Part shown: positions 48,123 to 54,658 of the stretch, one piece after another
Layout: the number at the start of each line of letters is the position of its first letter
How positions within the stretch are numbered: position 1 is the first letter of the stretch
Assembly: GCF_004795255.1 (NCBI RefSeq)
Contig: NZ_SSBQ01000002.1
Span: 3,936,001-4,000,000 of the forward strand
Source: Streptomyces sp. RKND-216
Lineage (GTDB): Bacteria > Actinomycetota > Actinomycetes > Streptomycetales > Streptomycetaceae
Reading direction: 5' to 3'
Length of the DNA: 64,000 nucleotides
Position numbers and translations under genes: made by a program
Notes under the pieces: model-generated
Told to the model about the DNA's origin: nothing
Databases searched by the model: none
Seen by the model: the letters and a program-made list of their open reading frames with translations, nothing else

Positions 48123-48167
48123 GTTAGTGAGCGTTAACTTCGCACCCACAGGTTAACGCTCATTAAC
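48123..48167. promoter_or_regulatory. Paired operator between carboxylase operon and TetR gene
   Basis: Two 16-base arms, GTTAGTGAGCGTTAAC (48123-48138) and GTTAACGCTCATTAAC (48152-48167), are inverted copies with one mismatch. Each is itself a near-palindrome ending in TTAA-type steps. The right copy overlaps the -35 region of the TetR gene promoter, so autoregulation and control of the divergent operon are expected. Confidence 0.82.
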
Positions 48168-48189
48168 GTGCCTGTCTAGAATGGTCGGC

Positions 48190-48825
48190 ATGACCACCAG
48201 CGCGGCACGTGACCGAGCCACCCCGACCCGGCGCGACCAGATCCTGCGGGAGGCGGCCCGGCTCTTCGCCGAGCGCGGCTTCCACGGCGTGGGCGTCGAC
48301 GAGATAGGTGCGGCCGTCGGCATCAGCGGCCCCGGTCTCTACCGGCACTTCGCCGGGAAGGACGCGATGCTGGCGGAGCTGCTGGTGGGTATCAGCGAAC
48401 GGCTGCACGAGGGCGGCGTGGCGCGGGTGGAGGAGTCGGTCTCCGCCGGTCTCGCCCCGGAGGCCACGCTGGATGCGCTGATCGCCGGTCACATCGACTT
48501 CGCGCTCGATGACCGCTCGCTGATCACCCTCCACGACCGGGAACTGGACCGGCTGCGGGACGACGACCGCAAGCAGGTGCGCAAGCTGCAGCGGCAGTAC
48601 GTCGAGCTCTGGGTGGGCGCCGTGCGCGCCGTGTATCCGGGGCTCACCGAACTGGAGGCCCGGGTCTCGGTGCACACCGTCTTCGGGCTGCTCAACTCCA
48701 CGCCCCACCTCTCCGGGTCCTCCTCCCTCCCGGATCGCAGCACGACCGCCGCCCTGCTGCACCGGCTGGCGCGCGGCGCGCTGGCCGCCGCCCGGGCGGA
48801 CGGCGGCTCTGGACAGCCGCACTGA
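48190..48825 (+). CDS. TetR-family regulator of the acyl-CoA operon
   Basis: 211 residues from the ATG at 48190. TAGAAT (48177-48182) lies seven bases before this ATG, so transcription should begin at the start codon and the mRNA would be leaderless; the in-frame ATG at 48181 would be inside the -10 box. The N-terminal helix-turn-helix is DQILREAARLFAERGFHGVGVDEIGAAVGI, SGPGLYRHFAGK. The C-terminus resembles TetR_C_33-type domains. It is divergent from the carboxylase operon across a paired operator, so it is the likely repressor, perhaps released by an acyl-CoA. Confidence 0.9.
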   Translation: MTTSAARDRATPTRRDQILREAARLFAERGFHGVGVDEIGAAVGISGPGLYRHFAGKDAMLAELLVGISERLHEGGVARVEESVSAGLAPEATLDALIAGHIDFALDDRSLITLHDRELDRLRDDDRKQVRKLQRQYVELWVGAVRAVYPGLTELEARVSVHTVFGLLNSTPHLSGSSSLPDRSTTAALLHRLARGALAAARADGGSGQPH

Positions 48826-48847
48826 CTGCCGGGTAACTTTTCTGAGC

Positions 48848-48855
48848 AAGCGCTT
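48848..48855. promoter_or_regulatory. AAGCGCTT palindrome before second acyl-CoA dehydrogenase gene
   Basis: AGCAAGCGCTTAGA has a perfect 8-bp core AAGCGCTT, 20 bases upstream of the GTG at 48876. Such cores occur in TetR-family operators of fatty-acid genes. It differs from the TTAA-type operator of the adjacent TetR gene, so another regulator is possible. Confidence 0.45.
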
Positions 48856-48875
48856 AGACAGCGGGAGGTGGCGCA

Positions 48876-50033
48876 GTGCGGCGTACGGTGTTCCACGACG
48901 ACCACGAGGCGTTCCGGCGGACCGTCCGCGACTTCATCGAGGCCGAAGTCGTCCCGGTCTACCCCGAGTGGGCCGCGCAGGGATACGTCCCGCGCGATTT
49001 CTACAAGAAGCTGGGCGATCTGGGCGTCTTCGGCATCGAGGTGCCCGAGGAGTACGGCGGCGCGGGCGAGACCAGCTTCAAGTACAACGCGGTCATCAGC
49101 GAGGAGTGCGCCCGCGCCGGGGTCAGCTTCGGCGGCTCCAGCGTGCACACCGCGCTGTGCCTGCCCTACATCCTTGCCTACGGCACCGAGGAACAGAAGC
49201 AGCGCTGGCTGCCCGCGTTCGTGTCCGGCGAGATGATGACCGCGATCGCCATGACCGAGCCCGGCACCGGTTCCGACCTGGCCGGTATGCGCACCACGGC
49301 CAAGCTGTCCGAGGACGGCACCCACTACGTCCTCAACGGTGCCAAGACCTTCATCACCGGCGGCGCGCAGGCCGACCGGGTGCTCGTCTGCTGCCGCACC
49401 GCCCCCCCGAGCCCCGAGGACCGCCGGGCCGGCATCTCCATCCTGGTGGTGGACGCCTCCTCGGAGGGGTACGCCGTCGGCCGCACCCTCGACAAGCTGG
49501 GCCTGAAGTCCTCCGACACCGCGGAGCTCTCCTTCACCGACGTCAAGGTGCCCGTCGAGGACCTGCTCGGCGAGGAGGGCGAGGCGTTCGGCTATCTCGC
49601 CCACAACCTGCCGCAGGAGCGCCTCGGCATCGCGTTCGGGGCCTACGCGCAGGCCGCCGCGGCCGTCCGCTTCGCGAAGGAGTACGTCAAGGAACGCACG
49701 GTCTTCGGCAAGGAGGTCGCTTCCTTCCAGAACACCAAGTTCGTGCTCGCCGACTGCCAGGCCGACGTCGACGCCATGCAGGCCGTCGTCGACCGTGCCC
49801 TGGAGGCGCACGACGCCCGCGAGCTGACCGCGGCCGACGCCGCCTCCGCGAAGCTCTTCACCACCGAGACCGCCGCGCACGTCATCGACAAGTGCCTCCA
49901 GCTGCACGGCGGCTACGGCTACATGACGGAGTACCCCATCTCCCGGCTGTACGCCGACACCCGCGTCACCCGGATCTACGGCGGCACCAGCGAGGTCATG
50001 CGCTCCATCATCGCCAAGTCCATGGGACTGTGA
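48876..50033 (+). CDS. Acyl-CoA dehydrogenase with YGGT active-site variant
   Basis: 385 residues, GTG at 48876 with GGGAGG upstream. Family motifs AIAMTEPGTGSDLAGMRT, FITGGAQADRVLVCC, RTVFGKEVASFQNTKF and QLHGGYGYMTEYPISRLYADTRV are present. The late motif is RIYGGTSEVM, with Gly where most family members have the catalytic Glu (YEGT). Long-chain and isovaleryl types place the base earlier, but I cannot see a Glu at the LCAD-equivalent place. It is followed at five bases by a thioesterase gene. Substrate unknown. Confidence 0.9.
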   Translation: MRRTVFHDDHEAFRRTVRDFIEAEVVPVYPEWAAQGYVPRDFYKKLGDLGVFGIEVPEEYGGAGETSFKYNAVISEECARAGVSFGGSSVHTALCLPYILAYGTEEQKQRWLPAFVSGEMMTAIAMTEPGTGSDLAGMRTTAKLSEDGTHYVLNGAKTFITGGAQADRVLVCCRTAPPSPEDRRAGISILVVDASSEGYAVGRTLDKLGLKSSDTAELSFTDVKVPVEDLLGEEGEAFGYLAHNLPQERLGIAFGAYAQAAAAVRFAKEYVKERTVFGKEVASFQNTKFVLADCQADVDAMQAVVDRALEAHDARELTAADAASAKLFTTETAAHVIDKCLQLHGGYGYMTEYPISRLYADTRVTRIYGGTSEVMRSIIAKSMGL

Positions 50034-50038
50034 GGAGT

Positions 50039-50956
50039 GTGAACGACCCCGTCACCCCCGAACCGCACGACCCGGCCCCGGAGGACCTGCTCGACCTGCT
50101 CGATCTGCTCGACCTGGAGCGGATCGAGCAGGACATCTTCCGAGGCACGAGCCGCCAGGCCGTGATCCCCCGGGTCTTCGGCGGCCAGGTGGCGGCGCAG
50201 GCCCTGGTCGCGGCCTGCCGCACCGTTCCGGAGGGGCGGCTGCCGCACTCGCTGCACGCGTACTTCCTGCGCCCCGGAGACCCCGGGGCGCCCATCGTCT
50301 ACACGGTGGACCGCATCCGCGACGGCCGGTCCTTCACCACCCGCCGGGTCGTCGCCGTGCAGCACGGGCAGCCCGTCTTCCACCTCTCCGCCTCCTGCCA
50401 GGCGCACGAGGACGGCATGGAGCACCAGGCCCGGATGCCCGCCACCCCGGACCCCGACACGCTGCCGCGCGCCGAGGAGATGATGCCGCGGTACGCGCAC
50501 CTGTTCAGCGACCCGCGGGTGCCTCAGAAGCTGCTCAAGGCCCGGGCGGCGGTCGACCTGCGGTACGTGGAGGCGCCGCCGTTCGCCCGCGCCGGCGAGC
50601 CCCGGGAGCCGCGCTCCCAGGTGTGGTTCCGCACCAACGGCAAGCTCGACGGTCTCCTGGACGACCCCACACTGCACATCTGCCTGGCCACCTACGTCTC
50701 GGACATGACCCTGCTGGACTCGGTGCTGCTGGCGCACGGGCGCGGCGGCTGGGCGGTCGGCGACGTCGTGGGCGCGAGCCTGGACCACGCGATGTGGTTC
50801 CACCGCCCCTTCCGGGCCGACGAATGGCTGCTGTACGACCAGGAGTCGCCGACCGCGCAGGGCGGCCGAGGGCTGGCCGCCGGACGGATCTTCACCCGCG
50901 ACGGCCGGCTCGCCGTCTCCGTTATTCAGGAGGGCGTCGTCCGCGTCCCGCGCTGA
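50039..50956 (+). CDS. tesB: Acyl-CoA thioesterase II (TesB-like)
   Basis: 305 residues from the GTG at 50039. A Leu/Asp-rich N-terminus (LLDLLDLLDLERIEQD) precedes the double hotdog: RVFGGQVAAQALVAACRTVP, HSLHAYFLRPGDP, IVYTVDRIRDGRSFTTRRVVAVQHG and SLDHAMWFHRPFRADEWLLYDQES. These are TesB/ACOT8 hallmarks. It sits five bases after the acyl-CoA dehydrogenase stop, so translation is probably coupled. It releases free acids from acyl-CoA. Confidence 0.93.
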   Translation: MNDPVTPEPHDPAPEDLLDLLDLLDLERIEQDIFRGTSRQAVIPRVFGGQVAAQALVAACRTVPEGRLPHSLHAYFLRPGDPGAPIVYTVDRIRDGRSFTTRRVVAVQHGQPVFHLSASCQAHEDGMEHQARMPATPDPDTLPRAEEMMPRYAHLFSDPRVPQKLLKARAAVDLRYVEAPPFARAGEPREPRSQVWFRTNGKLDGLLDDPTLHICLATYVSDMTLLDSVLLAHGRGGWAVGDVVGASLDHAMWFHRPFRADEWLLYDQESPTAQGGRGLAAGRIFTRDGRLAVSVIQEGVVRVPR

Positions 50957-51003
50957 CCCGGACGACGGCCCCGTGCCCCGCCGCCCGGCGCGACCGCGCG
51001 GGA

Positions 51004-51765
51004 TCAGCCCAGGCGCCGGAAGAGCTCGACCCACGTGTCCGGCGGCACCAGGCCGACCGGCGTGCCCGGCTCCAGCCCGGCGGCCGCGCAGGCCTCGCGG
51101 ACCCGATGGGTGCGGTGCCGGCGGGCCAGGGTGGCGCCGAGGGAACCACCGACGCCGGTGAAGCCGTGGGCGACGAACTCTCTGTAGGCGGGAAGTACCG
51201 GACGCGGCAGGAGCGGCGCCGGCCGGCGTGCGATCCGCAGCACTGCCGAATCCGTCCGCGGCACCGGCGTGAAGGACCCGCGCGGCACGCGCCCCTCCAC
51301 CCGCCAGGTGAATTCCGGCCAGCTGCCCACGGTCACCAGTGACCAGCGCCCGTAGCCGCCGGTGCGCTTGCGTGCGTACTCGAGTTGGGTGAGCAGGGTC
51401 GCGGAGGTCATCGCGGGCGCGCCCAGACACCACCGGACGATGTCCGAGGTGCGCGCGTAGGGGATGTTGCCGACGACGGTGAACGGTTCCCGGGGCGGCC
51501 GCGCCCGCAGGAAGTCGCCGGTCACGGTGCGCACGTTGGGTTCGTTCCGCAGCCGCTGGGGCAGCGCGGCGCCGAGGCGCGGGTCGATCTCGTACGCCAC
51601 CACCTGCCGGCAACGGCGGGCCAGGGCGCGGGTCAGCACCCCTTCGCCCGCGCCCGGTTCGACCACCAGGTCGTCCGGGCGCAGCCGTGAGGCGCGCACG
51701 AGGCGGTGTACGGCGGCGGGGTCGTGCAGGAAGTTCTGGGAGAGCGTGCTGCGGCGGCGTGCCAC
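51004..51765 (-). CDS. erm: Erm-type 23S rRNA adenine-N6 methyltransferase
   Basis: 253 residues from the GTG at 51765, which has AGAGGA seven bases upstream. Motifs LSQNFLHDPAAVHRLVRAS, DLVVEPGAGEGVLTRALA (SAM motif I), VVAYEIDPRLGAAL, TVVGNIPYARTSDIVRW (catalytic NxPY) and a PRTDSAVLRI segment assign it to Erm/KsgA. The order and the actinomycete-style sequence favour Erm over KsgA. It would give macrolide-lincosamide-streptogramin resistance by A2058 methylation. It lies between two core genes as an insertion and has an unusually structured leader. Confidence 0.88.
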   Translation of the reverse strand: MARRRSTLSQNFLHDPAAVHRLVRASRLRPDDLVVEPGAGEGVLTRALARRCRQVVAYEIDPRLGAALPQRLRNEPNVRTVTGDFLRARPPREPFTVVGNIPYARTSDIVRWCLGAPAMTSATLLTQLEYARKRTGGYGRWSLVTVGSWPEFTWRVEGRVPRGSFTPVPRTDSAVLRIARRPAPLLPRPVLPAYREFVAHGFTGVGGSLGATLARRHRTHRVREACAAAGLEPGTPVGLVPPDTWVELFRRLG

Positions 51766-51774
51766 GGTGAAGTC

Positions 51775-51845
51775 CTCTGGTGTGAGGACAGGCGGGTGCG
51801 CGCGGGCGGCGGCCGGGCCTGTCCGGGGTGATGGGGACACCGGAG
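51775..51845 (-). promoter_or_regulatory. Nested hairpin that hides the erm ribosome binding site
   Basis: Outer arms CTCTGGTGT (51775-51783) and ACACCGGAG (51837-51845), plus-strand reading, pair with one mismatch; inner arms GGACAGGC (51786-51793) and GCCTGTCC (51817-51824) pair perfectly. The outer left arm overlaps the erm AGAGGA (51773-51778 on the minus strand). Folding in RNA would reduce erm translation. Confidence 0.7.
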
Positions 51846-51903
51846 GCCCTGGGCGGGCACGTTGACGGAGCGCGGCTCGGATCAGGAGTGCGCGAGGGTG
51901 CGA

Positions 51904-51935
51904 CCCGCCGCGCGCACGACGGTGCGTGCGGCGGG
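51904..51935 (-). terminator. 14-bp hairpin just after the erm leader ORF (attenuator candidate)
   Basis: Arms 51904-51917 and 51922-51935 match at 13 of 14 positions with a four-base loop. It begins 20 bases after the leader-peptide stop. There is no U-tract, as is common in actinomycetes. It could terminate transcription unless a ribosome stalls on the leader ORF. Confidence 0.72.
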
Positions 51936-51955
51936 CGGGGAAGCGCGGGGCGGAC

Positions 51956-52093
51956 TCAGGCGCCGAGGGCGTCCTGGCGCGCGGCCAGGGCCCAGCGCCG
52001 AGCGCGCGGGCGGAGGCAGAGCCGGGCGGACCAGCCGGTGCGCCGCGCGTCGGCGTGCGCGCCGTCGATGATCGCCGCGAAGGAGGCGGACAT
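51956..52093 (-). CDS. Leaderless 45-residue upstream ORF of erm
   Basis: 45 codons from the ATG at 52093: MSASFAAIIDGAHADARRTG onward, ending ARQDALGA. No ribosome binding site exists, but a -10 element ends seven bases before the ATG, so the transcript should start at the A of the ATG. Leaderless leader ORFs suit sensing of ribosome-targeting drugs. The second half is Arg-rich (RLCLRPRARRWALAARQ). A strong hairpin follows its stop. The coding assignment rests on position and promoter geometry, not on homology. Confidence 0.62.
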   Translation of the reverse strand: MSASFAAIIDGAHADARRTGWSARLCLRPRARRWALAARQDALGA

Positions 52094-52100
52094 GAGGGGA

Positions 52101-52138
52101 ACGCTAGGCCGCCCGGTGCGGGCGCGGCAAGCGGTTTT
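52101..52138 (-). promoter_or_regulatory. WhiB7-like promoter of the erm leader
   Basis: On the minus strand -35 TTGCCG (52130-52125) is separated by 18 bases from -10 TAGCGT (52106-52101). GGAAAACCGC lies directly before the -35. An AT-rich patch abutting the -35 is the recognised mark of WhiB7/WblC promoters, which drive intrinsic antibiotic resistance in actinomycetes. Confidence 0.65.
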
Positions 52139-52181
52139 CCGGCGGCCCCCGCAGGGCCGCACGGGTGTCGGGCACCGAGGG

Positions 52182-52988
52182 TCAGGCGTCGGTGAGGCCG
52201 GCCGCGTCCAGCAGGTACGCGATCATCGGCTCGTAGAACCGGGGGTCGGCCACGTGGTCGTCCAGCGGCACCGCGACGGAGAGCGTGTCCTCCGCCTCGC
52301 CGAGGAAGAGCGCGGGGTCGTTGCAGTCGGCGAAGCCGACCGTGTCGAGGCCGCGCTGCGCCGCGCAGCCCGCCCAGCCGTGGTCGGCGAAGACCAGGTC
52401 GGGCATGCCGTGCCCGGCCCGCTCGTAAGCGTCCAGGATCTGCCGCATCGGTTCGGGCGAGTGCGTGTGCCACAGCGAGGCGCCGCGTTCGTGCACCGCG
52501 ACGCCCGCGAACTGCACCACCACGCCCTCGTCGGCGTACAGCCCGAGCGGCACGCGGGCTATGTCGCAGCCCGCCGACCGCAGCGCCCGGGCGACCGTGC
52601 CGTGCACGTCCAGCAGGCCGCCGGGGTGGCCGGTGGCGAAGAGCACCCTCTTGCGGTCCTCCGCCGCCTTGCGCAGCTCCGCGGCGGCCCGGTCGAGCGC
52701 GCCGACGGTCAGTTCCGGGTCGATGGTGTCCTGGCCGTGCCGGTGGTCGGGGTCGTCGCTCACGCCCACCCGTTCGGCCATCACCGCCAGCACGTCCTGC
52801 TCGTCCGACCACCGGTCGCCCAGCTCCAGGCCCAGCCAGTAGTGCCGGTTGCCGTTCGCCAGCTCGCGGTAGTGCGCCAGGTTGTTCTCGCGCGGCGTGG
52901 CCACGTGCCCGGCGATCCGGGTGTGCACCAGGTGCTCGAGGAGCGCGGTGCGGCTGGGAACGGCGGGCAGTGGGAGCGACGAAGACAT
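52182..52988 (-). CDS. Conserved actinomycete phosphatase-like protein
   Basis: 268 residues, ATG at 52988. Conserved-looking segments are ALLEHLVHTRIAGHVATPREN, HYWLGLELGDRWSDEQDVLAVMA, RVLFATGHPGGLLDVHGTVARALR and DLVFADHGWAGCAAQRG. It belongs to a Streptomyces family often annotated as phosphatase; I see no classical phosphatase motif, so the name is tentative. Many His/Asp pairs could bind metal. It is divergent from agmatinase with 113 bases between. Confidence 0.7.
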   Translation of the reverse strand: MSSSLPLPAVPSRTALLEHLVHTRIAGHVATPRENNLAHYRELANGNRHYWLGLELGDRWSDEQDVLAVMAERVGVSDDPDHRHGQDTIDPELTVGALDRAAAELRKAAEDRKRVLFATGHPGGLLDVHGTVARALRSAGCDIARVPLGLYADEGVVVQFAGVAVHERGASLWHTHSPEPMRQILDAYERAGHGMPDLVFADHGWAGCAAQRGLDTVGFADCNDPALFLGEAEDTLSVAVPLDDHVADPRFYEPMIAYLLDAAGLTDA

Positions 52989-53101
52989 GCCGCCATTGTG
53001 TCCCGTACGCCTGGTCGATGGACGGAGTGTCCAAATAGGTGGTCCGGGATCTGCACATCCGTCCATGGGGAGGCCCTCGCGGGCTGCCTACCCTTCCCCT
53101 C

Positions 53102-54100
53102 ATGAGCACCCCCTCCGAGCAGTCCGCTGCACGCCCCGAGCCCGTCGGGCCCGTCGACTCCTCCCGCATCCCCCGCTACGCCGGGCCGGCGACCTTCGCC
53201 CGGCTGCCCCGCCTGGACGAGGTGGGCGGCCGGACCGACGTCGCGGTGGTCGGCGTGCCGTTCGACACCGGCGTCTCCTACCGGCCGGGCGCCCGCTTCG
53301 GCGGCAACGCGATCCGGGAGGCGTCCCGGCTGCTGCGCCCCTACAACCCGGCGCAGGACGCGTCGCCCTTCGCCCTGGCCCAGGTCGCGGACGCGGGGGA
53401 CATTGCGGCGAACCCGTTCCGTATCGACGAGGCCGTGGAGACGGTGCAGGCGGCTGCTGACGAGATCCTCGGCTCCGGCGCCCGGATGATGACGCTGGGC
53501 GGCGACCACACCATCGCGCTGCCCCTGCTGCGCGCGGTCGCGCGCAAGCACGGCCCGGTGGCGCTGCTGCACTTCGATGCGCACCTGGACACCTGGGACA
53601 CCTACTTCGGCGCTGCCTACACCCACGGCACGCCGTTCCGCCGGGCGGTGGAGGAGGGCATCCTCGACACCGAGGCGCTCAGCCACGTCGGCATCCGCGG
53701 TCCGCTGTACGGCCGCAAGGACCTCACCGACGACGAGAAGATGGGCTTCGGCATCGTCACCTCGGCCGACGTGATGCGGCGCGGCGTGGACGAGATCGCC
53801 CAGCAGCTGCGGGAGCGCATCGGCGACCGCCCGCTGTACGTGTCCATCGACATCGACGTGCTCGACCCGGCGCACGCGCCCGGCACCGGCACTCCGGAGG
53901 CGGGCGGCCTGACCTCGCGCGAGCTGCTGGAGATTCTGCGTGGCCTGGCAGGCTGCCATCTGGTCTCGGCCGACCTGGTGGAGGTGGCCCCGGCGTACGA
54001 CCACGCGGAGATGACCGCGGTCGCCGCCTCGCACACCGCGTACGAGCTGACCACCCTGATGACGCGGCAGATCGCCGAGGCCCGGGGCGGGACCTCCTGA
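53102..54100 (+). CDS. speB: Agmatinase
   Basis: 332 residues, ATG at 53102. Ureohydrolase motifs with all Mn ligands: [23 protein letters not shown] and [21 protein letters not shown]. The [18 protein letters not shown]-region is typical of agmatinase rather than arginase. TACCCT (53089-53094) lies seven bases before the ATG and no ribosome binding site is seen, so a leaderless mRNA is likely. It yields putrescine and urea from agmatine. Synteny agrees with SCO2770 (from memory). Confidence 0.93.
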   Translation: MSTPSEQSAARPEPVGPVDSSRIPRYAGPATFARLPRLDEVGGRTDVAVVGVPFDTGVSYRPGARFGGNAIREASRLLRPYNPAQDASPFALAQVADAGDIAANPFRIDEAVETVQAAADEILGSGARMMTLGGDHTIALPLLRAVARKHGPVALLHFDAHLDTWDTYFGAAYTHGTPFRRAVEEGILDTEALSHVGIRGPLYGRKDLTDDEKMGFGIVTSADVMRRGVDEIAQQLRERIGDRPLYVSIDIDVLDPAHAPGTGTPEAGGLTSRELLEILRGLAGCHLVSADLVEVAPAYDHAEMTAVAASHTAYELTTLMTRQIAEARGGTS

Positions 54101-54658
54101 AGCACCCGCCCGGCCGGGCGGCCGGTGCTCCCACGCCTCGTCGAACGCCGGTTCCACGCCGGGGAGCATCGGTTCTCGGCCAACTTGGCGACGCAGAGCC
54201 GGCACCGTTCGTGGCGAATCCTGTGCGGTGCGTCACATTCCCTGGTGGGGGCCACTGGCGAAAAACCGCTGGTGGGTGGCGTGCCGCACCCGGGTGACAT
54301 TCTGTTGTCATGTGACGTTATGAAAGCAGTTTAATACGCAACGTTACCGATTCTGTGCGGTCGATGTGCGCGGCGTAAAAGTTTCCGACAGAATCCTGAG
54401 CGCTGCCCCGCGGGATGGGGCGCCGTCGAGCGGACGGAGGGCCGGCCCTGTGGGGGGTGCCTGGTCCACCGAAGGCCACCGAGACGGACGCCCCCAGCCG
54501 GTACGGCCCCGGAGAAGTATGCGGCTCCTCCGGGGCCCGACCGGGTTCTTCCCCCGATCGCGGAGGCAATGCCCCGCCGGCAGCAGCCTCCGGGATGAAA
54601 TCCCCCGCCCGCGACGTTGCACCCTTCCGTCAGTGACCGACCGGAGGGGAGCGCGAGC
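54101..54658. other. AT-richer intergenic region before the ABC exporter
   Basis: About 560 bases without a convincing gene. The stretch 54230-54390 is clearly less GC-rich. It holds an inverted repeat TGACA-N6-TGTCA (54295-54310) and several GTGAC/GTCAC half-sites (54232, 54294, 54311), which suggests a regulator site or small RNA. Short frames here lack ribosome binding sites. Confidence 0.5.

Noticed and set aside
54125..54334. 69-codon plus-strand frame upstream of the ABC exporter
   Set aside because: No ribosome binding site, no similarity recognised, and it crosses the AT-rich regulatory-looking patch.
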